Assembly: GCA_020747015.1 (NCBI GenBank)
Contig: JAGTJM010000018.1
Coordinates: forward strand, 558,001 to 622,000
Reading direction: 5' to 3'
DNA length: 64,000 nucleotides
Source: Pyrenochaeta sp. MPI-SDFR-AT-0127
Lineage: Eukaryota; Ascomycota; Dothideomycetes; Pleosporales; Cucurbitariaceae
The translations under genes were made by a program, and so were the position numbers. The notes under the pieces were generated by a model. It was not told the DNA's origin. It was given only the letters and a program-made list of their open reading frames with translations, and ran no database searches. Of this stretch, positions 35,545 through 46,119 are shown piece by piece. The number at the start of each line of letters is the position of its first letter. The first letter of the stretch is position 1.

Positions 35545-36277
35545 CTAAGGAGTAGTAGCTTGAGAAATGGCTGGATTAGTATAGCCCTCACCCTCCTTAT
35601 ACTCGGCGTATTCGTTCGCAAGGGGACCCATATCGTACCCTAGTGGCTTGCCATTGATAATGACAGGTTTGACATCCAACATAAAGTACAACATGCGCGC
35701 TGGCTTATCGTTTGACAGATTGCGCCATTTGTGCATAGCAGCACGGTTGACGGAAACATCTCCAGGGCGCATGATGCGCTTCTCACCGCTGCTCAGCGCA
35801 AATTCCATCTCGCCCTCACAACAGGTGCCGACTACGAGGCACAAGGAGCGGTGCAGTTCGGATCCAGCTCCAGGCGCAAAGTCGATCATCCTTACGATGC
35901 ATCCGTTCTCGTAGTGAAGAGGAGGCTACAAGAAAGAAATCAGGATGAATAGTCCTAAAAATCGTAAATTTCTAGTCTCGAACTCACTCGTGTCTTGATG
36001 AATTCGAGGTCGGCGTTGTCAGTGAGCTCGATTGGATTGCTTGCGCTGCTGTACATGATCACCTGGGCTGCGATTCCGTCAAGCATGGGAGCACGGTGGT
36101 CGCCATGGTCAGTCTGAATATCTGTTAGTCTAACTAATTCTTCAAAGAGGTATGGATGACACATTTACTTACCTGCAGAAAGATGGCTTCGCCTTCACTA
36201 TTATGTCCAGAAATGTATCGATTTGGCAATTTCAGCCCAGGAGCTGGGTGCGTAACACATGGGCCAGAGGTCGGCAT
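35545..36277 (-). CDS. Cupin-domain protein, paralog A (203 aa)
   Basis: Three exons, complement(35545..35925, 35988..36113, 36173..36277), 204 codons. It is homologous along its length to the cupin at 43.4-44.0 kb: RYISGHNSEGEAIFL, TDHGDHRAP and FAPGAGSELHR correspond to RHITGHNEQGRSVFL, TDSGAHHKE and FAPACESPMHR. The second cupin motif (RPGDVSVNRAAMHKW) is kept. After the shared His-Arg the segment LCLVVGTCC replaces the SIDYAIVL seen in the paralog, so the first cupin motif is altered. Such cupins occur in salicylaldehyde-type PKS clusters. Activity may be reduced or changed. It is divergent from the aldo-keto reductase. Confidence 0.84.
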
Positions 36278-37093
36278 CTTCCAGAGAGAGGACTGTATTG
36301 GTTTGTTGGATGGGGTGAATTGTGGTATGGTCCGCATTTCTTGAAACAAGTCCTTTTTTATACTACTATCTCGCTGGCGACGACGTCCTTTTCTCCTGCG
36401 CGGAGGTAAAAGGTGCAGTAGGCAGCATGGTCTATCGTTCGTGCTCATGCATCGTGGGTGTATAGTCGGACTTACACCGTGCCCGTCAAGTCATGTTCAC
36501 CGCGGTATGTATTGGAAAACTCCGATGAAGTGGGATTGCCCCAAATTGGCAGTAATGATGCTCACGACTTTGGGGCCGCAGGGCGGATGCGGGGTATCTC
36601 GCAAGGGAACACAACGTTGCCCCACCCCACCACTGCTTATCTATGAGGGAACACATATTTGGCCTCGATCCGGACTTTCGTTGCTTACGCATGCAATGCG
36701 ACCCACAACTGCCGGAAGAACTTGTTCCTTAGATTCTGCGCCGCTTACGTTGATACCCGACGATGGGCCAGGCCGTTGTTCTGATCTTTGATCACCGAAC
36801 GTCTAGTCCGGGGGGTCGGTGAACAAACCTGGAGGGCCAAGATGGAACAGCTGTGGCCATACTTCCGTGGTGTTCATTGAGTATGCGTGTCCCTCCCCAT
36901 TACCACGCGGAGTGCGCGGATCAACGGCCGCGACAATTATCCAACTTTTGGGTTTTTTTCGTCCTACCACACTAAACAGCAAGGCTATACTTTATTTGCC
37001 TCGCGTTGCCAGTTACGATTTGACGATGGATTGATATTCTCTTGCTCAGTCAAACGCAGCTGATTCCGGTGAAGCCATAGTCTTCTGCCTGAG
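36278..37093. other. Divergent promoter region, no gene seen
   Basis: Shared by cupin A (leftward) and the aldo-keto reductase (rightward). Short overlapping frames only. Confidence 0.5.
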
Positions 37094-38133
37094 ATGACTC
37101 AATCTCATCCGAAAATCATCTTTGGCTCAGCTGTCACTTTATGGAATGTCGATGCCAAAGAAACTGAGACCCATCTCACGCTACTCGAAGAGCTAGGCAT
37201 CAAAGATATCGACTGTGCCGAACAATACGGCAATGCTGAAGAAAATCTCGGCAAAACGAATGCGTCATTGAGGTTCAATGTTGATACCAAGTGCTCTGTT
37301 GCCATGGGCCCAGACTTAATGACCAAGGATATGGTCCTTGATCATGCTAAGGAAAGTCTGCGGAAGTTAGGGGTTAAAAGCGTAAGTTGGTTCTACAGTG
37401 CACCTGGCGAGTATCGTTCTAATTGTACATTGTATAGATTGATGTCTACTATCTTCATGCTCCAGATCGCAGAGTTCCATTCGATGGTAGCCTGGAAGCG
37501 ATGGATATTCTCTACCGAGCAGGGTGCTACAAACGGTTCGGTCTGTCAAACTACCTGCCTCACGAGGTGGAAGAAGTTGTGCGTATCTGTAAAGAACGGG
37601 GGTTCGTTATGCCTTCTGTGTATCAAGGCAACTATTCTCCAGTTGCTCGACGTCCAGATGGTGAGCTATTCCCCATTTTAAGAAAACATAATATGGCCTT
37701 CTACGCCTACAGCCCGCTTGCTGGTGGCTTCCTTGCCAAAACCCGCGATGTGCTGGTGCATAGGCTTGCAAAAGGTCGTTGGGACCCTAACACTGAACTG
37801 GGCAACCTCTATGGATATCTATACAACAAACCAAATTATCTGGATGCACTGGAACGGTGGGGTCAAATCGCTGCACAAGAAGGCATTTCAAAGCCCGAAT
37901 TGGCTTATCGATGGGTCGCATTCAATTCTCACATTCGGGCCGATTTGGGCGACGCTGTTATTTTTGGGGCCTCCCAAGAATCGCACTTTCGTGAGACAGT
38001 AGGCTGGCTTCGAAAAGGACCAGTGAGTGAACTCGCAGCAGAAAAGATCGACAGGGTGTGGGATTTGGTTAAGAAGGATGCTATATGGGACAATTTCAAC
38101 AATTATGTGGAGAGCAATCGATTCACAAAGTAA
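37094..38133 (+). CDS. Aldo-keto reductase, AKR7/aflatoxin-aldehyde-reductase-like (327 aa)
   Basis: Two exons, 37094..37381 and 37438..38133, 328 codons. The catalytic tetrad is visible: Asp40, Tyr45 (AEQYGNAE), Lys66 (VDTKC) and His103 (YYLHAPD). RFGLSNY, YQGNYSPVAR and YSPLAGGFL are typical of the AKR7 group. It is cytosolic and NADPH-dependent, reducing aldehydes to alcohols. If the cluster makes a salicylaldehyde, this enzyme is a natural candidate for reduction of the aldehyde or a detoxification step; this is inference. It is divergent from cupin A. Confidence 0.9.
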
Positions 38134-38862
38134 GAGTGAGTTTCACTTCCTATTTTAGTAGTTCATGTATGCTATTCCATGTGAATATATACTCAAAGTT
38201 TGATTGTGAATGAACGTAATACTGCAAATTGTACCAGGCTGTGATAGTTGATTGTAAAGGCTCTGTGGCAATTGAGCGGCTTTTAACACTATGGTACAGT
38301 TATTGAGAGCTTTTAATGAATAACTTACGAAGTGAAAAACTTCCTGAAACTTGACTGTTTTAGAGAGACGCGTAACCCTTGGGCGAATAGACCTATGTTG
38401 TAGCTGCCTAGAATAATCCTTGACGTTATGCTACCCACCTTCCCTTAAAATACATTAATACGCGGCTTAATATACTAATATCATGCCCAAAGATTTAAGA
38501 TAAGGGCTGCAGTGAGAAACTAGCTTTACATAAAAAGCCACTAGATCCTTCGGCGATTCCCGCATAGACCACCTTACAAAATGAGCAGCTAGATTATCCT
38601 TAATGGAATCCTTCCACTTGCCAACTATCTGCATTTAGTTCAGGGGTAACGCCGGGAAAGATGACCAAAGAATAGGATTACTGGTACGTCATTCGTGGGC
38701 TGCTTTGCGTCATCAATGATAGGTAGTAGCAATTGATCATGACTTTGTCAGCTTTGCCTTTCACATAGCAAACCATAGATGGCGAACCCAGGCAGTGCAA
38801 TTCTGTCCTAGTATTGATAATATACAACCAAAATAACAATTGTCAATGAAGACAGGCGAGCG
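38134..38862. other. Convergent spacer, no gene seen
   Basis: AT-rich region between the 3' ends of the AKR gene and the third regulator. Confidence 0.5.
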
Positions 38863-40950
38863 TCAGATACCCACTCCAGAGTGTGGGACGTTCATCCCCA
38901 TCGTGCGCAGGCTATTTTGTGCAACGCTGTTCACGATTGAAAGTCCCTCTAACGCTCTTACAACACTGATTACAAGAGTGCTATATGTGTCGTCGGATCC
39001 AACATGCCCTAAACAATACCGGGCGCACAATAGTAGTGGGAGAGGAGTGAATGGGTGCATCTTAAGACAACATTAGCACCATGTCATCTACGACAAATAC
39101 CTAAGATAACGCACCTGAAACTGATTTACTTGGGTCAGCATCGATATCAGCACTTCTAACTTTTGAGCTGCGTCCAGTGACCGTTGTTCGTGCCCAAGAA
39201 GTAATGTATGAGCTTCCTCAGTTCCCAAAGGAATCGCCTCAATCATTTCAAAAAGCATGAAAGTAATCATGTATGCAGCTAGGGTTGAGAAGAGTAATAA
39301 TGCATCAGGGTGTTCCGAAGTCGACGTAATTTGCATTGACAAGATCTTGATCCTTCCAGTAAGAAATGTGTTCAGATTTCGGTGTCGAAGATGAAATTCG
39401 GTGATAACATCTTGATAAGCTTGCTGGGACACGAGCCGTTGCTTCAGTGCCAGAGTACGGCCACATATAGTGGCAACAATTATAGATTGAGTGAACGGAC
39501 ACATGGCAATATCTGTCGCGCTATTGCTGGACTGTTCGCAATCGATGCCTGCGACAACCTCGCTCAGGAAACACATGGTAGTCGGACGGCCACTCATGAA
39601 TTGAGACTGAGGTGCAGGTAACCGAGTTCTAATCTAAATATACGATGATATTAGATTTATGGTGCTTGGAGATAGTGAAGGCTTTACACTGCAGAACTTA
39701 CTTCCTTTTCACTTATAGCCAGGGATAAGTTGTCCTGGGCACTTGTAAAGCGATCAATTGTGTATGCCATCCAGAATGTTCGTCGGGTCGACTCAATGTC
39801 GATCAGATCACCCTGAATACCGGTTATAGGCAGTTTATCTATCTCGTGGAGCCGCATCAGCTGTACTAGCCGGAAAACCCTCCCGATAGACACAAGTCCT
39901 CGCTGATAGAGATCGCTTATGAACTCATACAAAGATAGCAAAATCCACGCTTGTACTCTTTCTATACACATGTCCTGGTTTTCCATCTCGAGCGCGTTCA
40001 GAGACTGTCGTGCTTCCGTGTAAAGCTCTCCCCTAAGGAATTGAAATTGCGAAGAGAGCGCTGCAGCCAGAGCCCACATGGTGTACTGTAGGCAAATTCT
40101 TCCCTTGGTTTTATTCGGCTGCCTGGACCATGAATGGTAACGATACCTCTGCAGCATAGGTGCAAAGTTGTGTACTCGATCGAAATAAAGTTGATCGCTA
40201 GATTATCTTTTTTAGCCACATTCCGTAACTATAGATGCAGGTCGCTTACAGATCACTGCAAGTTATCGCTGTTAAATGCAGCGAGATTGGGACTCTTTCC
40301 AGCCCAGCTGGTATCATCGCTGTCGATACATCCTCACCAACAGATTCCATAGCCACATTTGATGCGAGAAAATTCGAAATCGGAGCTGACCATGATTGGA
40401 GCTCCATCGGTATCGGCGAAAGTGTAGCCGCAGGCAAGGGTGAAGCCTGGGTAACCTGGATCCCTTGCGTACTATTGTTACTCCCATCTTCTTCACTATT
40501 GCTAGAATTCGTTCGTCTTCGCGACTTCGGTCGTTGATCTGAGGATCCAAGTTCTTGCTCATGTAAACGAGTTTCTAAGGCTACTATAAATTAGGCCACC
40601 ATCAATTAGCCTCGAAACAATATTACTGCCCAACAATTTTAATCATAACAACATACAGATCTGATTTCGAATTTCTTTAAGATGTCCTTTCTTGGGGCCT
40701 CTAGGCGGGCAATTGCTCCTGGTTATACAAGTAACACCTGCACCAATACAAGCCATACAGCTGGGCTGTCCTCGATCACAACGAAGCTTTTTGCGCCGAC
40801 AAGCCTCACACTACCCTACCCGTTTAGTGTTGTTCAGAGTGTATCATGGGGAATAGATGATCTTACGGCAGACCCTTGTTGCTGTCTGGGCCGTGGTTGC
40901 TCCAATGGAGCGCCATTTGCGTTACTTTGGTGATCGAAAGTAAAGGACAT
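38863..40950 (-). CDS. Zn(II)2Cys6 transcription factor with fungal-specific TF domain (594 aa)
   Basis: Six exons, complement(38863..39060, 39115..39633, 39702..40197, 40250..40583, 40657..40810, 40867..40950), 595 codons. The zinc cluster starts exon 2: Cys29, 32, 39, 46, 49 and 56, with CEACRRKKLRC. It is followed by a basic linker and a leucine-rich stretch (ILALETRLHEQE). The long middle part has the fungal-specific TF domain (DRVHNFAPMLQRYRYHSW, RRTFWMAYTIDRF). The last exon supplies HPFTPLPLLLCARYCL, the normal C-terminal continuation. The exon 3 acceptor could be 40583 or 40580. Its place between AKR and cupin B makes it the best candidate for the pathway-specific activator. Confidence 0.86.
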
Positions 40951-43351
40951 AGCTCAAAGAAGAGGAGTTTCTTCACGAGAACAGCTCGTCCCCCAAAAGT
41001 CTTGTCTTTGGATATTAGGAAAACCCCGAAATTTGCTAGTTAGGCACTATCAGACATCGTTCTTGCTACCCGTGCTGATATCAGAGTTTCAAAATCGGTA
41101 ATTAGAGAAGACGGCCAGATATTGCCCTGCTTAGGATTTTCCGATTACACTGAGTACTGTGCGTGGGCACGTCAGACCGTGCGTTGGCTGAAACTAGCCA
41201 ATCAGTGATCTTGGCCGGCATTGGCCTGGTCGAACTGTTGTGCCAAGTTTATCCGGAATGCAGCCTGATCCGCATCTGCCGTGGGCTGTAGATTTGTGCA
41301 CGTTTCCATTACATCTGGTTCGTTCCCGAACCATCATAGATCCAACTGATTGTAGATCACTCCGGCTGACGTGCTTAGGCGGGGGGGAACTGCCCTCAGC
41401 CTTCTATATGGGCTGATTTGCATAAGCGATTTTGTACTGTTCTGGAGCTGTAGTAGCCCATGTACGCCGGACCAATATTAGTTAGCTTGTGATAGATACA
41501 TGTAGGGGTCACGCAATAGCCGCAACGCCTACTTGTGAATTTCGGGGAGTACGAGCCGATCCATGAGGATCTTACTGCCACACAATCAGGATGCGCCGAA
41601 CCGACCCAGTCTAATTGAAGCCTAGTCTTACGTACATGAGATACGCCTTCGGACCAAGTATATTAATTTCAAAATTATAGGATTCATCTTCGTGGACAAA
41701 AACCACATACTGTTCCAAGTTGTCTTTTACCTTTCTGTGCGATACTTTCTCAAATAGATAATCAATTTGACCAGGTCCTCTCAGCTGTAAAGGCGGAGTA
41801 ACTTGTGCAACTGTTCAGCGTCGTACCAAAAAATATCTCCGCATCGATGGTTCACAGACTTAGCATGAGCACCTGGAAATTGAGATCCATCCTGCCGGGC
41901 CTTGCATGTACACGGATAAGAAATCCTTTCGGCCACATGCACAAACATGCCTTTGCTAAACTATTTGAGTAGAACACATGGTCTAAGAGTTCCTATCATT
42001 CAGGGAGAGATACTGGGAGATAACAATGCCCCACTGAGTCCTTTCCGCCAACGCGCATCAGTGAAGATTGTGCAACGATTTTGCTTTTTATACGATAATA
42101 CACACCGCCTTTTCGCTTTGATGCAGGTTATACGTTCACGTAGGGGCGCAAGCTGGGCACGGCCCAGAGAGGCTTCATCCCAACCAGTCAGCATCATGAT
42201 ACCACAACACAAGAGAGCTTATCTTTGCGGATCAGTGTTAAGCCAGACCCTAACATTCCATGCTCATACATTTTGTCGTAGAACCAGATTCTAGCCTAGG
42301 GCGACTTGCGTTATGCAACTATTCAATGTCGGCTTATGCTGAAGGACTCAACGAGAGTCTGGTGTACATCTGAGTCCACGGGCTGTTGCGTATAGATCTC
42401 GACAATCTACAGCCGTTTCTTGAATGAAAACATCAATTATTTTAACCCTTTTGCTACTTTTTTCCGTTTAAAGAGACCCAAACCCCCTGAATTAATGTTT
42501 ATGCGTTCAATCAAGGTAGACCCGCCACTTGAGGTGATGAGAATGTTAGATCGCGACCAGTGTAGCTGCTACCAGAACTATCACTCATAAGAAGCATTCA
42601 TGTCAAAAGAGTAGGTTTTGCTCCCTTTTATATCTGATGCGATAACTTGCAGCTTGAGGACAGTACGTTAGACAACTCTCGTGGCCGTTATATCTGTTTA
42701 CGTTCACTCATATTTGGGCTAGCAGCCGCGGATTTCGATTTCTCTATCCAAAGAACAAGTCTATAGTATGTACGACTTGCCGTGATGCGTTCGTCAGAGT
42801 CTTCGTTCCTTTCGCGTATGTTACGTCCTTTTCCTGGGATGATCAAAACTTCACTCGAACATACTGGTAGATATCTGAAGCGTGGAACACGAGGAGAACA
42901 GTCAGAAACCCCTTGAATAAGGTTAAAACCCCATTTTTCTAATGCCGTCAGAATTTATACCTGAGGCAGCTTGTCATGGCGATCTTAAGTATACCATAAG
43001 AGCCTAATTATAACTTTTCAATATGGATGGGAAGGCATATCAGGGAGGAACTATGAGTGATACTTACATGGAAATGCGACGAGATGAACAGTTGTTATGA
43101 AAAGCAATTGCTTATCCAGTTGTTTTATTGCCCGAACCGTAAACTATAAACAGGTTTAGACTGAGTCTCGTCTAGACGGACGTTTGACACGATTTCATTA
43201 TGAAATACTGCGCTCCTCCAGCCAACAAATTGACTTCTGAACAACACCGAAGATATCAAGTATCATAATTTAAATTCTGACATTGTCAATAATTTTAAAG
43301 TACCGATCTTTGTAGAGACATGCGAGTGATAATGCAAAATGCTTCAATCGT
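40951..43351. other. Long intergenic region, no gene seen
   Basis: Mostly AT-rich. An open frame at 41947..42294 has no family features. A perfect palindrome CGTCTAGACG lies at 43169-43178. The left part is the promoter of the regulator. Confidence 0.45.
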
Positions 43352-44027
43352 TCAGTTGCCAGGGTGACCAGGCAAACCAATGTAGTCATCTCCAAGTGGG
43401 CCAAGATATCCCGCCACCTTTTGGCCAGCAACATATACATCCTTTACATCCTGTAAAATGAACAAGATGCGTGCAGGGAGGAGTCCATTTCCTGTGACGT
43501 TGATCCATTTATGGGCCGTAGAACGCTGGACTGCAATATCTCCACGATGCATATATCGCTCTTCACCAGAATCGAGGACCATTTTGAATACTCCCTCAAG
43601 AACGATGGCGTAATCGATACTGTTCACACGATGCATGGGTGACTCGCATGCTGGGGCAAAGTCAATCAAGCGACACACGGTCCCGTTTTTAACAGTCAGG
43701 CCAGGCTGCAGTCATCAATTTAGTTTCTAGGTGTAGACATCGGTGAGTGAAATGACTAACCTCATTTTCCGCCTGGAACTTGATGTCCACATTGTCGTTT
43801 AGTTCAACGGGATGTGTATTGGTAGAATAGATGATGTTGGCTAGAGCGCCTTTGTCAACCAGCTCTTTATGATGGGCACCAGAGTCTGTCGATAGAAAGA
43901 CAGAGCGACCCTGTTCATTGTGACCAGTGATGTGCCTTTGCACTCTAGGTAGGCCAGCAACTGGCCATGGCGCCTGAATGTATCCAGCAGCTGGATTGGG
44001 GCGATCTTGAACGTCCTCGATAGTCAT
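43352..44027 (-). CDS. Cupin-domain protein, paralog B (206 aa)
   Basis: Two exons, complement(43352..43705, 43761..44027), 207 codons. The start was chosen at MTIEDVQDRPNP because it matches the short N-terminus of paralog A; an in-frame upstream Met at 44177 adds a hydrophobic stretch without support. Cupin motif 1 reads PMHRVNSIDYAIVLEG and motif 2 RGDIAVQRSTAHKW, so the usual conserved positions of this group are kept. This is the small cupin type that accompanies HR-PKS genes of salicylaldehyde clusters, where the cupin and SDRs cooperate with the PKS in making the aromatic ring. It lies just beyond the SDR that is divergent from the PKS. Confidence 0.87.
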
Positions 44028-44488
44028 GGCGGTTGAGGATACAGTCTTAGCAAACGGAAATTCAGATTGTGGTTCAACTTTGAGGGCTTTGATACTCGAG
44101 TTGAAGACATGATTAAACTTTCTTTCAGTGATTAAGTATGTAAACAAAATCATGAGCAGGACTATGTCGCCATTCATTGACGTCCCTAAGCTAAGTGCGC
44201 AGCAAGGACCTTCGGAAAAACCAGTGCATCACGAAACTCCTTGCTTTGTCATGAATGCTGATGGCAAAATCCGGAGTTATTATGATGCGGTGAAACTGAC
44301 AAGGATAAAGATGCAGTCTTTAGCTCTGACTGGCTGTTCTTAGCGTCAAAAGACGCTACACTAGCCTTAGAAATGGCCATGTGTATTATAGGTTTGGCAA
44401 TATTGTTTTTACATGCACATGCATTGTACTAATTGTATAGATAAGATTCACGCTTAGGAAAGTCCGGAGTTCTGTAGATTCCGACCAA
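44028..44488. other. Spacer, no gene seen
   Basis: Between cupin B (start) and the next SDR (end), both leftward. It contains the cupin B promoter. Confidence 0.5.
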
Positions 44489-45494
44489 TCAGATGCCCAT
44501 TAGGAGTCCACCGTCTATGACCAATGCAGATCCAGTCATGAAACTACTTCGGGGACTCAATGCAAATATGACTGCATCTGCGATCTCTTCTGGTACTGCC
44601 ATTCGACCAATAGGTAACTTTGCTTTAATGAAATCTTGCAGCCCATCGATTCCATCAACAGCTCGTTGTACCATTGGCGTGTCTGTCCAGGACGGGCATA
44701 TGCAGTTAACCCTAATTCCGTATGCCGCATTGTCAAGAGCTATCATTGATATCAGTGTGCGACCCAAGAATGGTTCCATGACCATGTCAATGTGTATGCA
44801 GATCGCTTAACTAACCGCTGTTTTTTGTCAAGCCTAACGTTGCATGCTTGGACGTAGTGTAGGGAAGAACCCCCCAAGCTGCAGTCATAGAGGAAGCCGA
44901 TCCAAGATTGACAATTGAACCTCGAGTTTTGCCACGCAGAGGAGATAGCTCTGAGACTGGTTGGAGTGTTTGGGTTCGCATCATCACCGATGCTTCTCTT
45001 GTGACAAGGAAAGTACCAATAGTGTTCACATCCTGGAATCTTTGAAAGTCTATGAGCGTCAATGACGCAATATCGGATGGTTCTTGGGCCCCGATCTGAG
45101 GAGTTACCGGTCAAGAGGTGGTCAGCAGTAGAGATATCGTCAGACTCACCCCGGCGCAGTTCACACAGTAGTCAATACGATCGAACAGTTCAAGCATACG
45201 CTTGAACATCCTCTTAACTGAGTACTCATGCGTAACATCGACTCTAATGCCCTCCGCGCGGAAATGAGTATTGGTCGCCACAGCCTGGCATTCAGCAGCC
45301 ACCCTGTTTGCCGCCTCAATGTCAATGTCACCAATGAGAACTCCGGCGGCTCCCTCAAGAGCGAGAAGAATGGCGCAAGCCTTGCCAATTCCATTTCCTG
45401 CACAAAGTAGTTAATTTTAATTCTAAGTTGGCTGGATGTGTGTGGACTCAATATTACCTCCCCCAACGATCAAGCCACTTCCAGTAACATTCAT
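44489..45494 (-). CDS. Short-chain dehydrogenase next to the PKS (271 aa)
   Basis: Four exons, complement(44489..44739, 44816..45095, 45150..45397, 45458..45494), 272 codons. The first exon has only 12 full codons and ends in the cofactor motif GGGNGIG (residues 11-17). Other motifs: NCAG, IVNLGSASSM, the YTTSK active site and RVNCICPSWTDTP with the C-terminal VIDGGLLMGI. The last intron (GTTAGT, 76 nt) is needed to reach the ALDNAAYGIRVN segment. This is an FabG/2,5-dichloro-diol-dehydrogenase-like SDR. It shares a 625-nt divergent promoter with the HR-PKS, which argues for co-expression and a role early in the pathway. Confidence 0.88.
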
Positions 45495-46119
45495 TCTAGA
45501 ATACCGTGGCTGAAATGCTCTTCGATACGGTAGTGGCAGAAACCTGATGATGTTATCCGGGATAATCTCCTCAATTTATGCTTCAGTTTCTTCGTGGCTG
45601 CTCCGATTGGCCTGTCATGGCCCCGAAACGGCTACGAACTAATACACATATCGGCACTTTCAGTAAGTAGTGAACATAGGTGCTTATCATGAACTTTAGC
45701 TACATGGGGTCACAAACTCAGCTCCAATCTCTTATGTATCTCCGATGAATGATAACAAAGTCCGAAGTCAACTACGTTGAGAGAGAACACGAAATCTGAT
45801 TTCCGGCAATCGAAACTCATGAGTCAGACCTTGGCAAAGACGATCCATGTAGCCGTGATTAGCATGCATATTGTGAAGCAAGTTTGAGATGGAGTTTCTA
45901 CATGATATCTAAAACTATTGCAAAATCAGTATACTGTTCTCGACCGGAATCGGAAAATCTATAGTACTTCCCATAACGGACTTTTACCTACACAAGTACA
46001 TTCTATCGGAGCCTAATCAGGATTTGATAATCAGAGTAAGAAAATGTCCTCGCGGCTACCGTACATGAACTGTATATACATAAGCGACTATTCTTACTGC
46101 TCATTGAATGTCAGCAATC
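45495..46119. promoter_or_regulatory. Divergent promoter of the SDR and HR-PKS
   Basis: No gene seen. TATATA at 46073-46078 lies about 40 nt before the PKS start. CGACCGGAATCGGAAA near 45938-45953 contains two CGG triplets in the same orientation, a possible Zn2Cys6 target. Confidence 0.4.
46073..46078 (+). promoter_or_regulatory. TATA-like element of the HR-PKS gene
   Basis: TATATA followed by CATAAG lies 42 nt upstream of the ATG at 46120. It leaves only about 30 nt to the alternative ATG at 46108, which favours 46120. Confidence 0.4.

Noticed and set aside
41947..42294. 115-codon frame in the long intergenic region
   Set aside because: It has no recognisable family, and another open frame lies antisense over the same bases; probably chance.
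43169..43178. CGTCTAGACG palindrome, with GTCTAGAC also near 14877 and 9453
   Set aside because: Short palindromes of this kind are expected by chance; the positions share no consistent distance to gene starts.
46108..46119. PKS start four codons upstream (ATG 46108)
   Set aside because: The TATA-like element would leave too little leader and the ATG context is poor; kept only as an alternative.
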